From contig DCCG01000030.1 in NCBI GenBank assembly GCA_002314145.1, positions 1 through 45,903 on the forward strand: 45,903 nucleotides of DNA, read 5' to 3'. Of this stretch, positions 15,825-23,072 are shown piece by piece; within the stretch, counting starts at the first letter, position 1; every line of letters starts with the position of its first letter. Origin of the DNA: Thalassolituus sp. UBA1087. GTDB lineage: Bacteria; Pseudomonadota; Gammaproteobacteria; Pseudomonadales; Oceanobacteraceae. A program made the position numbers and the translations under genes. The notes beneath the pieces are model-generated. The model saw only the letters and a program-made list of their open reading frames with translations. It was not told where the DNA came from and did not search any database.

Positions 15825-15864
15825 GAGCAAGCATAATAACAATCAGCAACATCCGGGGAGTCCT

Positions 15865-16752
15865 GTGAGTAACCCAACCCATGTGCATTTTGTATCCGGC
15901 GAAACCGAATGCGCCGCCTGGCTGTACCGCCCGCCGGGTCAGTCTCCCTGTCCTGTCATCGTTATGGCCCACGGTCTGGGGGCGGTCAAAGATATGCGGC
16001 TGGATGCCTTCGCAGAGCGCTTCTGTGCCGCAGGCTACGCCTGTGTGGTGTTTGATTACCGCTGTTTCGGCGACAGTGGGGGAATATCGCGGCAGATTCT
16101 GGATATCAGTATGCAACTGGATGACTGGCGGGCTGCCATCGGCTTTGCCCGCAGCCTGGAATGGACAGACAGCGGGCGTGTCATTCTCTGGGGCAGTTCA
16201 TTCAGCGGTGGGCATGTGCTTACGCTGGGCGCTGAAGATTCCAATCTCGCCGCTGTGATCAGTCAATGTCCTTTTACCGATGGACTGGCGTCGGTGCTGG
16301 CCGTCAATCCCATCACCTCTCTGCAGGTCACCTTACTCAGTCTGGTGGATATTATCGGCAGCTGGCTTGGTGCAAAGCCTGTGATGCTGAACACCGCCGG
16401 TAAACCTTTTTCGGCTGCGCTGATGACGGCGCCGGATGCCATGCCCGGCTATCTGGCGCTGGTGCCGGAAGGCTCGTCGTTCCGCAATCAGGTGGCGGCC
16501 CGTATTGGCCTGAATATTCTGCGTTATTACCCGGGCCGCCGTGTGGCGGCGATCCGGTCTCCGGTGCTGTTCTGCATCTGTAAAAAGGACTCGGTTGCGC
16601 CGGCGAAAACAACGCGCCGTTATGCGCACAAGGCTGTACGCGGGGAAATTATGGAACTCAATCTTGGTCATTTTGATATTTACCGCGGGGTGCCGTTTGA
16701 ACAGGTTGTCAGCCGTCAGCTGGCGTTTCTGAAACAGCAGGTACCGCTTTAA
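15865..16752 (+). CDS. Alpha/beta hydrolase
   Basis: The start is the GTG at 15865 (VSNPTHVHFVSGETECAAWLY), with GGGGAG just upstream. The longer open frame runs through the operator and the TetR coding region and is rejected. The product has 295 residues. It shows an oxyanion-hole segment MAHGLGAVKDM, the nucleophile elbow GSSFSG (Ser within ILWGSSFSGGHV), a C-terminal acid region (CICKKDSVAP) and the catalytic His in NLGHFDIYRG. No signal peptide is present. It is followed after 42 bp by an SDR gene and is likely co-transcribed with it. An esterase or C-C hydrolase role is possible. Confidence 0.85.
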   Translation: MSNPTHVHFVSGETECAAWLYRPPGQSPCPVIVMAHGLGAVKDMRLDAFAERFCAAGYACVVFDYRCFGDSGGISRQILDISMQLDDWRAAIGFARSLEWTDSGRVILWGSSFSGGHVLTLGAEDSNLAAVISQCPFTDGLASVLAVNPITSLQVTLLSLVDIIGSWLGAKPVMLNTAGKPFSAALMTAPDAMPGYLALVPEGSSFRNQVAARIGLNILRYYPGRRVAAIRSPVLFCICKKDSVAPAKTTRRYAHKAVRGEIMELNLGHFDIYRGVPFEQVVSRQLAFLKQQVPL

Positions 16753-16794
16753 TAAAAAACGGCAACAATAACGACAACAATAAAAGGAAACAGC

Positions 16795-17664
16795 ATGGCG
16801 ATAAATCTGAAAGATAAAGTGATCGTTATTACCGGTTCTACCGGCGGGCTGGGCAGTGGGGTGGCGGAAGCCTGTCTGGCACAAGGCGCGAAACTGGCAT
16901 TGATGGACATCGATGCCGGGCGCGTGACGACCCAGGCGTCCGCGCTGGGAGCACAGGATGAAGTACGGGCCTGGCAGGTGGATGTGCGCGATATGCAGAG
17001 TATTGAAACGGCCATGAATGAAGCCGCAGAGCATTTTGGCCGGCTGGATATTGTATTTGCCAACGCGGGTATCACCGCCTTTGCACCGATGGAAAGTATG
17101 CAGCCGGAGGTGTTCGAGCGGGTTATCGATATTAATTTAAATGGTGTATGGCGTACGTTCCATGCCGCCATTCCCCATATTAAACAGAGCCGAGGATATT
17201 TGCTGGCAACGGCGTCGATGGCGTCGTTTTTTCATTCGCCGCTGCAGGCTCATTACACCTCCAGCAAAGCAGCGGTATGGGCACTGTGTAACAGTATCCG
17301 GCTTGAGTTACGTTCTTATGGTGTCGCAGTGGGCTCCATCCATCCGACATTTTTCCGCACCGCAATGATGGAAAACACGCTGCAGGATTCTGCCGGCAGT
17401 AAACTCTGGGGCGGCAACCGCCGTGGATTCTGGAAAATGATTTCCTGCGATGACGTGGTAAAAGTCACCATCAAGATGATGAAAAAACGTCAGTCGTTCC
17501 GCACCGTACCATTTCAGATGACACTGTCAGCCAAAATGGCAGATCTGTTACGGCCGGTGTTGGCGCTGCTGTTTAAGGACAGGAGTATCCGTGCGTCTAT
17601 TGAGGCGGCATCCGCTACCGGGTGGAATAAAGAGGCTGCGAATAAACAACCTCTGAATAAATAA
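16795..17664 (+). CDS. Short-chain dehydrogenase/reductase
   Basis: The protein has 289 residues. It carries the cofactor motif TGSTGGLG (about 14-21), an Asp at the end of beta2 (LMDID) that favours NAD(H), the structural NAG motif (FANAGI), and a catalytic Ser in TASMAS with Tyr-x3-Lys (YTSSK). The C-terminal 70 residues are longer than in the shortest SDRs and include a conserved-looking KMMKKRQSFRTVPFQM. It is probably in one transcript with the hydrolase under TetR control. It is convergent with the MarR gene, 11 bp between stops. Confidence 0.9.
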   Translation: MAINLKDKVIVITGSTGGLGSGVAEACLAQGAKLALMDIDAGRVTTQASALGAQDEVRAWQVDVRDMQSIETAMNEAAEHFGRLDIVFANAGITAFAPMESMQPEVFERVIDINLNGVWRTFHAAIPHIKQSRGYLLATASMASFFHSPLQAHYTSSKAAVWALCNSIRLELRSYGVAVGSIHPTFFRTAMMENTLQDSAGSKLWGGNRRGFWKMISCDDVVKVTIKMMKKRQSFRTVPFQMTLSAKMADLLRPVLALLFKDRSIRASIEAASATGWNKEAANKQPLNK

Positions 17665-17675
17665 AGAAAAGGCGT

Positions 17676-18116
17676 TTATTCCGCCAGCAGTTTGAGTATT
17701 AATGTATTCAGCTGGGTTCTTTCTTTTGCCGACAGCGCAGACAGAACATCTTCATTACAAGCCTGTGCCATGGCCGTTGCTGAGGTTTCCAGCTTTTTGC
17801 CGCGCGCGGTCAGGCAGACCAGATGGGAGCGGCGGCTGGTGGGATGAGGCCGGCGTTCCACCAGTCCCTGTTTCTCCAGTGCATCCAGCGTACGCGTGGT
17901 GGTGTAGTGTGCCGTGTGACAACGGTTTGTTAACTCGGTCTGTGTCAGACCATCTTCTTCCCAGAGGGCGAACAGCGTCGGCCATGAACCTATGTTCAGC
18001 CCAATTTCTCTGAGCCTGCTGTCCAGATCACTTTCCAGTTGCGACGCCAGTACGGCAATCAGCCAGCCAAAGCTGGTATGGCGTGGTAACAGTGCATCAC
18101 TTTCAACAATTTTCAC
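17676..18116 (-). CDS. MarR-family transcriptional regulator
   Basis: The protein has 146 residues. A winged-helix domain (about 45-110, LTQTELTNRCHTAHYTTTRTLDALEKQGLVERRPHPTSRR in parts) and terminal dimerisation helices match MarR. It is divergent from the cytochrome c'-like gene; three short palindromes in the gap (18200-18243) are likely operators. Effectors of this family are often phenolic or oxidative. Confidence 0.9.
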   Translation of the reverse strand: MKIVESDALLPRHTSFGWLIAVLASQLESDLDSRLREIGLNIGSWPTLFALWEEDGLTQTELTNRCHTAHYTTTRTLDALEKQGLVERRPHPTSRRSHLVCLTARGKKLETSATAMAQACNEDVLSALSAKERTQLNTLILKLLAE

Positions 18117-18199
18117 AATCTACAGCTCCGTTCATTCACAGGCCAGGTCGGACAATGTCTGTTTCACCCGGCTTCAGAGTTACTTTTTACCACAGTATC

Positions 18200-18243
18200 T
18201 TATCATTTGATAAATTTGCATTTGCAAATGTTGTAATTGCAAT
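18200..18243. promoter_or_regulatory. Three adjacent palindromes, likely MarR operators
   Basis: TTATCA-TT-TGATAA (18200-18213), CATTTGCAAATG (18219-18230) and ATTGCAAT (18236-18243) are all perfect dyads. They lie between the divergent MarR and cytochrome c'-like genes. Confidence 0.65.
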
Positions 18244-18281
18244 ATACTGTAAAAAGGTCAATAACCTGGAGAGAGGGTGGA

Positions 18282-18743
18282 ATGATGACGGAAGGATTGA
18301 GACACCGCAGCCGGACCTGGCTGCTGATCTGGCTTATCGTGCCGCTAATATTCGGCACACAGTCACAGGCTGAAGAGCCGGAAACCGGGCTGCGACAGCA
18401 GCTGTTCAGCGACCTTAAAGAGGATTCGAAAACACTCGCCAGACAACTGAAAAACGGCGAATACGACAGTGCAGAAATCACAGCCGCCGGACTGGAACAA
18501 ATGGTACTGAGTCTGCGTAATCTGTTTCCGCTGTCATCGAAAGGCGAAGGCCGGAGCCGGGATAAAGTCTGGGATAACTGGCAGGACTTTGATCAGCAGT
18601 TGCAGGATCTGGCAGGTGACTACCGCAATATCATAACGGGTATCCGTCAGCAGGATGAGTCGCAGATTGAACAGGCGCTGCAGTTCTCTGTCAGCAGCTG
18701 CCGCGCCTGCCACCGGCCGTTTTCATACCGTACGCTGTGGTAG
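18282..18743 (+). CDS. Cytochrome c'-like periplasmic heme protein
   Basis: The start at 18282 follows GAGAGAGGG. The product has 153 residues with a signal peptide (WLLIWLIVPLIFGTQSQA, cleavage before EEPE). The mature part is mainly helical and ends with a single heme-binding motif CRACH close to the C-terminus, followed by RPFSYRTLW. This is the arrangement of cytochrome c' and c'-type four-helix proteins, which bind NO and small ligands or pass electrons. A short gap with GGAGAGG links it to the membrane protein at 18754, so the two are probably one unit controlled by the divergent MarR. Confidence 0.8.
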   Translation: MMTEGLRHRSRTWLLIWLIVPLIFGTQSQAEEPETGLRQQLFSDLKEDSKTLARQLKNGEYDSAEITAAGLEQMVLSLRNLFPLSSKGEGRSRDKVWDNWQDFDQQLQDLAGDYRNIITGIRQQDESQIEQALQFSVSSCRACHRPFSYRTLW

Positions 18744-18753
18744 GAGAGGTACA

Positions 18754-19218
18754 ATGAAACAATATTTGACGTCCCTGCATGCCCTGGCCGGAATCGCCGC
18801 GCTGCTGCTGATTATCAGTTTTTTTTCTGCCACGCTGGTGTCTGAAATATTTGCTTCACAACAGCAATGGGTGACGGTTAAACAGTGTATATTTTATGGT
18901 ATCTGGCTGTTAATTCCGCTGATGGCGTTGACCGGCTTCAGTGGTTATAAACTGGTGTCGCCGGGAAAAAATGCAGGGCAGAGGCGTAAGCAAAAACGTA
19001 TGCGACTGATTGCTGCCAATGGACTGTTTATTTTGATTCCGGCAGCGGTGTTTCTGAAAACAGCGGCTGAAAACGGATATTTCACGAGCGGTTTTTATCT
19101 GGTTCAGGCGCTTGAATTATTGGCCGGTGCGGTGAATATCAGCCTCATGATTCTGAATGCCCGTGACGGCATACGGCTTGTGCGCCATAAGGCACGGGCA
19201 GACAGTCATTCGGGATAA
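18754..19218 (+). CDS. Four-helix membrane protein next to cytochrome c'
   Basis: The start at 18754 has GGAGAGG upstream. The product has 154 residues with four predicted membrane helices (about 8-28, 42-62, 82-100, 112-132) and a short cytoplasmic tail. Only one membrane His (in LHALAG) is seen, so a bis-His b-type heme as in cytochrome b561 is not supported. No family is recognised with confidence. Its position 10 bp after the cytochrome c'-like gene suggests that it anchors, reduces or assembles that protein (inference). Confidence 0.65.
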   Translation: MKQYLTSLHALAGIAALLLIISFFSATLVSEIFASQQQWVTVKQCIFYGIWLLIPLMALTGFSGYKLVSPGKNAGQRRKQKRMRLIAANGLFILIPAAVFLKTAAENGYFTSGFYLVQALELLAGAVNISLMILNARDGIRLVRHKARADSHSG

Positions 19219-19248
19219 GCACGCGCGCCGGTGCTGGTGGCCCGGTTT

Positions 19249-20142
19249 TTATGCGGTCGTTTTCAGGGCTTCCAGTACCACCCGGAACGCGGCCGTCTGT
19301 TGGCGGCGGTTAGGGTAATAAAGATGATAACCATCAAAGAGTTCAGACCAGTCACTCAGAACTTCCACCAGAGTGCCGGCGGCGGTGTGGTTACGTACCA
19401 GTCCTTCGGGCAGTTGTGCAAGACCGGCGCCGGCCAGGGCGCTGTCGAGAATCTGCATGACACTGTTCATGATTAAAGGCCCCTCGACCCGTACCTGAAA
19501 TTCCCGCCCCTGTTTGCTGAATTCCCAGGCGTACAGCCCGCCGTGGGTGGGCAGGCGCAGGTTAATGCAACGATGGCGGGTCAGGTCTTCCGGCGTCAGC
19601 GGAGCCGTGTATTTTTCGATGTAGTCCGGTGATGCCACGACGGCCATACGCATCTGGGCACTGATAGGCACTGCTACCATATCAGAGGCGATCATTCCGC
19701 CAAGGCGGACGCCGGCGTCAAAACGTTCTGATACGATATCCGTCAGACCGTAGTCGGTGATCAGTTCCAGCACGATATCCGGGTGACGTTCCAGCAAGGG
19801 CTGCAGCCTGGGCCACAGGACCGCACGGGCGGCGTATTCATCGGCGTTAATGCGTACCGTGCCCGAGGGACGCTGACTGAGATCGGATACCGCCATCAGA
19901 TTGCTTTGCAGCTGATCCAGCAGTGGAGCAACCTCGCGCAACAGATTTTCACCCGCTTCGGTGCGTGTCACACTGCGGGTTGTGCGGGTCAGCAGGCGCA
20001 CGCTCAGGCGCTCTTCCAGATTGCGGATCGTCTGGCTGACGGCAGAAGGAGAAACCCCCAGCAGGGCGGCTGCGCGGGTAAAGTTGCCTTCCCGGGCGAC
20101 GGTCACAAAGACATTAAGATCATCCAGACTGTGTTCTGTCAT
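19249..20142 (-). CDS. LysR-family transcriptional regulator
   Basis: The protein has 297 residues. The opening MTEHSLDDLNVFVTVAREGNFTRAAALLGVSPSAVSQ is a LysR helix-turn-helix of the group with LTRTTRSVTRTEAG. The effector-binding domain follows from about residue 90. It is divergent from the cupin at 20272, with a 16-bp perfect palindrome in between. It likely regulates that cupin and perhaps the run of genes at 21189-26840, which encodes a paralogous cupin (inference). Confidence 0.9.
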   Translation of the reverse strand: MTEHSLDDLNVFVTVAREGNFTRAAALLGVSPSAVSQTIRNLEERLSVRLLTRTTRSVTRTEAGENLLREVAPLLDQLQSNLMAVSDLSQRPSGTVRINADEYAARAVLWPRLQPLLERHPDIVLELITDYGLTDIVSERFDAGVRLGGMIASDMVAVPISAQMRMAVVASPDYIEKYTAPLTPEDLTRHRCINLRLPTHGGLYAWEFSKQGREFQVRVEGPLIMNSVMQILDSALAGAGLAQLPEGLVRNHTAAGTLVEVLSDWSELFDGYHLYYPNRRQQTAAFRVVLEALKTTA

Positions 20143-20158
20143 TGTTAAGTATTACTTC

Positions 20159-20174
20159 ATACTGAATTCAGTAT
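20159..20174. promoter_or_regulatory. 16-bp perfect palindrome, likely LysR site
   Basis: ATACTGAATTCAGTAT lies 17 bp from the LysR start codon, in the gap to the divergent cupin gene. A partial match (TACTGA with a degraded second half) occurs near 26889, upstream of the CMD gene. Confidence 0.65.
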
Positions 20175-20271
20175 TTTACGTATACACGACCTAATATCAC
20201 TTTGCTAGAGTAAAACTTCTCAACGGCAGGTTCTGAACTGCCTGATTAACACGATTGCTGAGGAGTTCGTT

Positions 20272-20709
20272 ATGAGTGACCAATCATCTGAAGATATGCA
20301 GATTATCCGCGCCGGTTCGACCGAAGCGATCAAAGGACCGGCAGAATGGTTCACCGGCACTGTGCGTATCGACAAAATGATGAACCCGCCAGAGCCTTCC
20401 CGTCTGGGCGTGGCCGTGGTGAATTTTGAACCCGGTGCCCGCACTAACTGGCATACTCATCCACTGGGACAGGTGTTGCTGGTAACCGATGGCGTTGGCT
20501 GGACACAGTGCGAAGGCGGACCACGCACAGAAATCCGCCCGGGTGATTTAATTTACTGCAACTGTGGGCGCCGCCACTGGCACGGTGCTACGGATAAAAG
20601 CTACATGCAGCATGTGGCAGTGCAGGAATCGCTGAATGGCAGTCCGGTAGAGTGGATGGAGCCTGTGAGCGACGAACAATACCTGTCCGGTGAGGTTAAA
20701 AAAGACTGA
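20272..20709 (+). CDS. Cupin, (R)-mandelonitrile-lyase-like, cytoplasmic
   Basis: The protein has 145 residues, a single cupin barrel without a signal peptide. Metal ligands are visible as HTHPLGQ (H61, H63, Q67) and the HWHGA segment (H102/H104), the His-His-Gln-His set described for manganese-dependent bacterial hydroxynitrile lyases of the GtHNL type. GAGGAG precedes the ATG. Many such cupins have unknown natural substrates and often sit beside carboxymuconolactone-decarboxylase-like proteins, as here. A clear paralogue with a signal peptide lies at 22474-22944; the two share GPA, NWHTHP-GQVL-VTDG, HWHGATDK and EW-EPV-D-QYL. It is divergent from a LysR gene. Confidence 0.85.
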   Translation: MSDQSSEDMQIIRAGSTEAIKGPAEWFTGTVRIDKMMNPPEPSRLGVAVVNFEPGARTNWHTHPLGQVLLVTDGVGWTQCEGGPRTEIRPGDLIYCNCGRRHWHGATDKSYMQHVAVQESLNGSPVEWMEPVSDEQYLSGEVKKD

Positions 20710-21188
20710 AGTATCTCAGGCTTTTTATTAGCCGGAAGAAAGCAGCGCTGATGCCACTGGTATTCTATCGTTTGAAAGAAAACTGTTTTCTATAAGCGGA
20801 TTTTAAATCTGCAATGCCGAATGCCTCCCAGGGGAACTTATCCCCTGGCCGGCAGGGCCGCCCCCAGCTTTTCGCTTTCTGGAGCGTTCCCCCTCATTCT
20901 CTCGATTTTTCTGGCCACGCGCCCGTGCGACATCCCTGTCGCTGTCCGCTCGCCGGGCATCCATGCCCGGCGGACCAGTAATATCATCGTTCATTTCGGC
21001 GCTCCAGAGGCGAAGTAATGGCTTCCTTGATACTGTTCTCCAATACAGATCTGTCGCTGAATTTTAGTCAGAGCCATGAAATTCAACTTCGTTGTGAATC
21101 CTGTAAACAGGCAGAGAGATTTCCGTAAATAGTCCTCTGGACTCGCTGGTGCTGATGCGCTGCTTTTTTATGTGCCTCAGGCACTGAA
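20710..21188. other. Intergenic region with hairpin repeat
   Basis: This 479-bp stretch has no convincing gene. Its central part (20828-20972) is GC-rich and made of three perfect hairpins, treated as a repeat element. The flanks at 20740-20820 and 21000-21180 are ordinary AT-rich sequence. Small open frames on both strands over the hairpins lack ribosome sites and follow the palindromes. Confidence 0.6.
20828..20972. repeat. Hairpin-rich intergenic repeat element
   Basis: There are three perfect dyads: CCAGGGGA-N5-TCCCCTGG (20828-20848), GCGACA-TCCC-TGTCGC (20927-20942) and CGCCGGGCAT-CC-ATGCCCGGCG (20951-20972). On the minus strand the last has the core CATGGATG, which also forms the loop of a hairpin at 45867-45882. 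This looks like a dispersed intergenic element and not a gene. Confidence 0.6.
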
Positions 21189-22376
21189 TCAGTTTTTCCA
21201 CCAGTCGGTGAAGGATTGGGACGAGCTTGCAGAAAGCATTACCGGCTGACCTATTTCTGGTGTCAGCAGTTCAATATCCTGCTTTTTCCGGGCTGTGGCA
21301 ACGCGCTGAAAAGGTTCATCCCAGGCGTGTCTGGCCAGGGCGAAACGGCCGATATGACAGGGCATAAACTGCCGGGCGTTAAGATCCTCCGCAGCCTGCA
21401 GAGCCTCTTCCGGTGTCATATGAATATAGGCCCAGCGTTTATCGTACTGGCCACTGTCCAGCGTGACCCAATCAAACTGGCCGAAGCGTTGCCCGATTTC
21501 CGCAAAATGTGGTCCGTAGCCTGAGTCACCGCCAAACAGTAACCGCTGCTGTGGGCTTTCCACGACAAAACCTGTCCACAACGTCTGATTGCGTTTCAGC
21601 AGGCGGCCGGAATAATGGCGCGCCGGAACCAGATGTATCCGGGTGTTCTGGCCCAGTTCGAACACATCATACCAGTCACCTTCATGCACCTTATCGGCAC
21701 TGAAACCCCAATGGCGGAAATAGGCACCCGTGCCCAACGCCGTAATCACCCGCGCGGTTTTATCTTTCAGCGCCATTACCGTGGGGTAATCCAGATGATC
21801 CCAATGGTCGTGACTGATCAGCAAAGCATCCAGATCCGGAATATCGCTGGCCTGATAAATATTGGTGCCTTTGAACGCAGGGACAGCAAAGGATACCGGG
21901 GAGGCATGATCACTGAATACAGGATCAAGCAGAATCCGTTTGCCATTCAGTTGAATATAAAAAGAAGAATGCCCCAGCCAGACAACGACATCCTGATTTG
22001 CGGGGATAGCTTTCAGGTCAGTCTTAACTGACGGGATTGCCTGTTCCGGTTGCAGACGTTCCACCGTTGTCGTCATATTCTGATACAACACCGACAGAAA
22101 CGACTGGTCGGTAGTAAACATGGGTGTGTCAATCAGGTTTTTAAATTCACCGTTGCGATAATGAGGTGACTGCTGGATAGCCGTCAGATCTTTGCCTGAA
22201 GGCAGTTTGCCAAACTTTGGTGACTGCAGGTAAAGATAGCCACCTGCGGCAACGACTATGATTATAATGACTGACACCAACATTAATTTCCTCACTCTGC
22301 GGCCTCGCTGCTTTCTTTGTTTTTCTGATGGTGTTTTAACTATTGCTGTTTGAACGGTCTTTATACTGCTCTGCAC
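21189..22376 (-). CDS. Membrane-anchored metallo-beta-lactamase-fold hydrolase (NAPE-PLD-like)
   Basis: The protein has 395 residues. A basic stretch and one membrane helix (about 32-50, VSVIIIIVVAAGGYLYL) anchor it. The catalytic domain begins near 130 with VWLGHSSF and carries the dinuclear metal motif HDHWDH (189-194), a later ARHYSGR His, the bridging Asp in LFGGDSGYG and a final His in MPCHIGRF. This order, with the HSSF opening, fits the UlaG/NAPE-phospholipase D branch of the superfamily. The active site probably faces the periplasm. It is the last gene of the minus-strand run starting at 26840; its substrate is unknown. Confidence 0.85.
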   Translation of the reverse strand: MQSSIKTVQTAIVKTPSEKQRKQRGRRVRKLMLVSVIIIIVVAAGGYLYLQSPKFGKLPSGKDLTAIQQSPHYRNGEFKNLIDTPMFTTDQSFLSVLYQNMTTTVERLQPEQAIPSVKTDLKAIPANQDVVVWLGHSSFYIQLNGKRILLDPVFSDHASPVSFAVPAFKGTNIYQASDIPDLDALLISHDHWDHLDYPTVMALKDKTARVITALGTGAYFRHWGFSADKVHEGDWYDVFELGQNTRIHLVPARHYSGRLLKRNQTLWTGFVVESPQQRLLFGGDSGYGPHFAEIGQRFGQFDWVTLDSGQYDKRWAYIHMTPEEALQAAEDLNARQFMPCHIGRFALARHAWDEPFQRVATARKKQDIELLTPEIGQPVMLSASSSQSFTDWWKN

Positions 22377-22473
22377 CTTCTGGCAGAAGCCTGTTTTTAC
22401 AGCGGGGCGAAATCCTGTTCTTCAGGCTAAGCCGGTGGCAAAGCCTGAAGAAAAGAATATTGAGGGAAAATAA

Positions 22474-22944
22474 TTATTTACCCAGATATTGCTTGTCCGT
22501 GACCGGCTCCAGCCACTCAACATTTTTACCTTCTTTGAACTGTTGAATCGCTGAATGGGTGACGGCGGTTTTATCGGTAGCGCCATGCCAGTGTTTAACA
22601 CCCGGCGGGCACCAGATGACGTCACCCGGGTTCATCACCTGTTTAGGTTTGCCTTCTTCCTGAACCCAGCCCTGACCGTCGGTGACAATCAGCACCTGAC
22701 CGGCAGGGTGCGTGTGCCAGTTGGAACGTGCGCCAGGCATAAAGCGGACTTTCCCGCCATTGACGGCAAAAGGTTCTTTATTGCTGAACAGCATTTCGAC
22801 TTTTGCGTCGCCTGTGAATTTGTCCGCTGGTCCGTCCATCACTTCACGGCTGCCGTTTTTACTGATTTCCATACCGCCGGCTAAGACGACAGAGGAAGAT
22901 ACTGCCATCAGAGATGTCAGCATCAGTGCTTTTAGTTTATTCAT
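22474..22944 (-). CDS. Cupin, (R)-mandelonitrile-lyase-like, exported
   Basis: The protein has 156 residues. A signal peptide (MNKLKALMLTSLMAVSSSVVLA, cleavage before GGMEI) leads to a cupin barrel with HTHPAGQ and HWHGATDK metal motifs. The mature domain is a close paralogue of the cytoplasmic cupin at 20272. Having one copy inside and one outside the inner membrane is unusual. It lies in the minus-strand run between the Gfo/Idh/MocA oxidoreductase and the metallo-hydrolase. Confidence 0.87.
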   Translation of the reverse strand: MNKLKALMLTSLMAVSSSVVLAGGMEISKNGSREVMDGPADKFTGDAKVEMLFSNKEPFAVNGGKVRFMPGARSNWHTHPAGQVLIVTDGQGWVQEEGKPKQVMNPGDVIWCPPGVKHWHGATDKTAVTHSAIQQFKEGKNVEWLEPVTDKQYLGK

Positions 22945-22989
22945 AATTGACTCCGGTTATTTCCATTACATTGAATTTTAATCTGACGC

Positions 22990-23016
22990 TTTATGGCCGG
23001 CATAGCCGGCCATAAA
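22990..23016. repeat. Perfect 27-bp hairpin between Gfo/Idh and cupin genes
   Basis: Arms TTTATGGCCGGC and GCCGGCCATAAA are separated by ATA. No T run follows on the minus strand, so partial termination or mRNA stabilisation within the operon is more likely than a full terminator. Confidence 0.6.
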
Positions 23017-23024
23017 GGATGAGT

Positions 23025-23072
23025 TCAATAGCAGGTGAGCTCAATAGCGAATGACCTCAATAGCCTGCTGAT
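23025..23072. repeat. Three 16-bp tandem repeats at the Gfo/Idh stop codon
   Basis: TCAATAGC recurs at 23025, 23041 and 23057 with an exact 16-bp period. On the minus strand each copy gives GCTATTGA, so the gene's final Gly-Tyr-stop segment is repeated twice just past its own stop. It looks like a slippage duplication. Confidence 0.65.

Noticed and set aside
15664..15864. Longer N-terminus for the alpha/beta hydrolase
   Set aside because: It would cross the TetR operator and TetR coding region and shows no hydrolase homology; the GTG at 15865 has a ribosome site.
20803..21018. Short open frames on both strands in the 20.8-21.0 kb region
   Set aside because: They follow the GC-rich hairpins, lack ribosome sites and have skewed composition; treated as repeat DNA.
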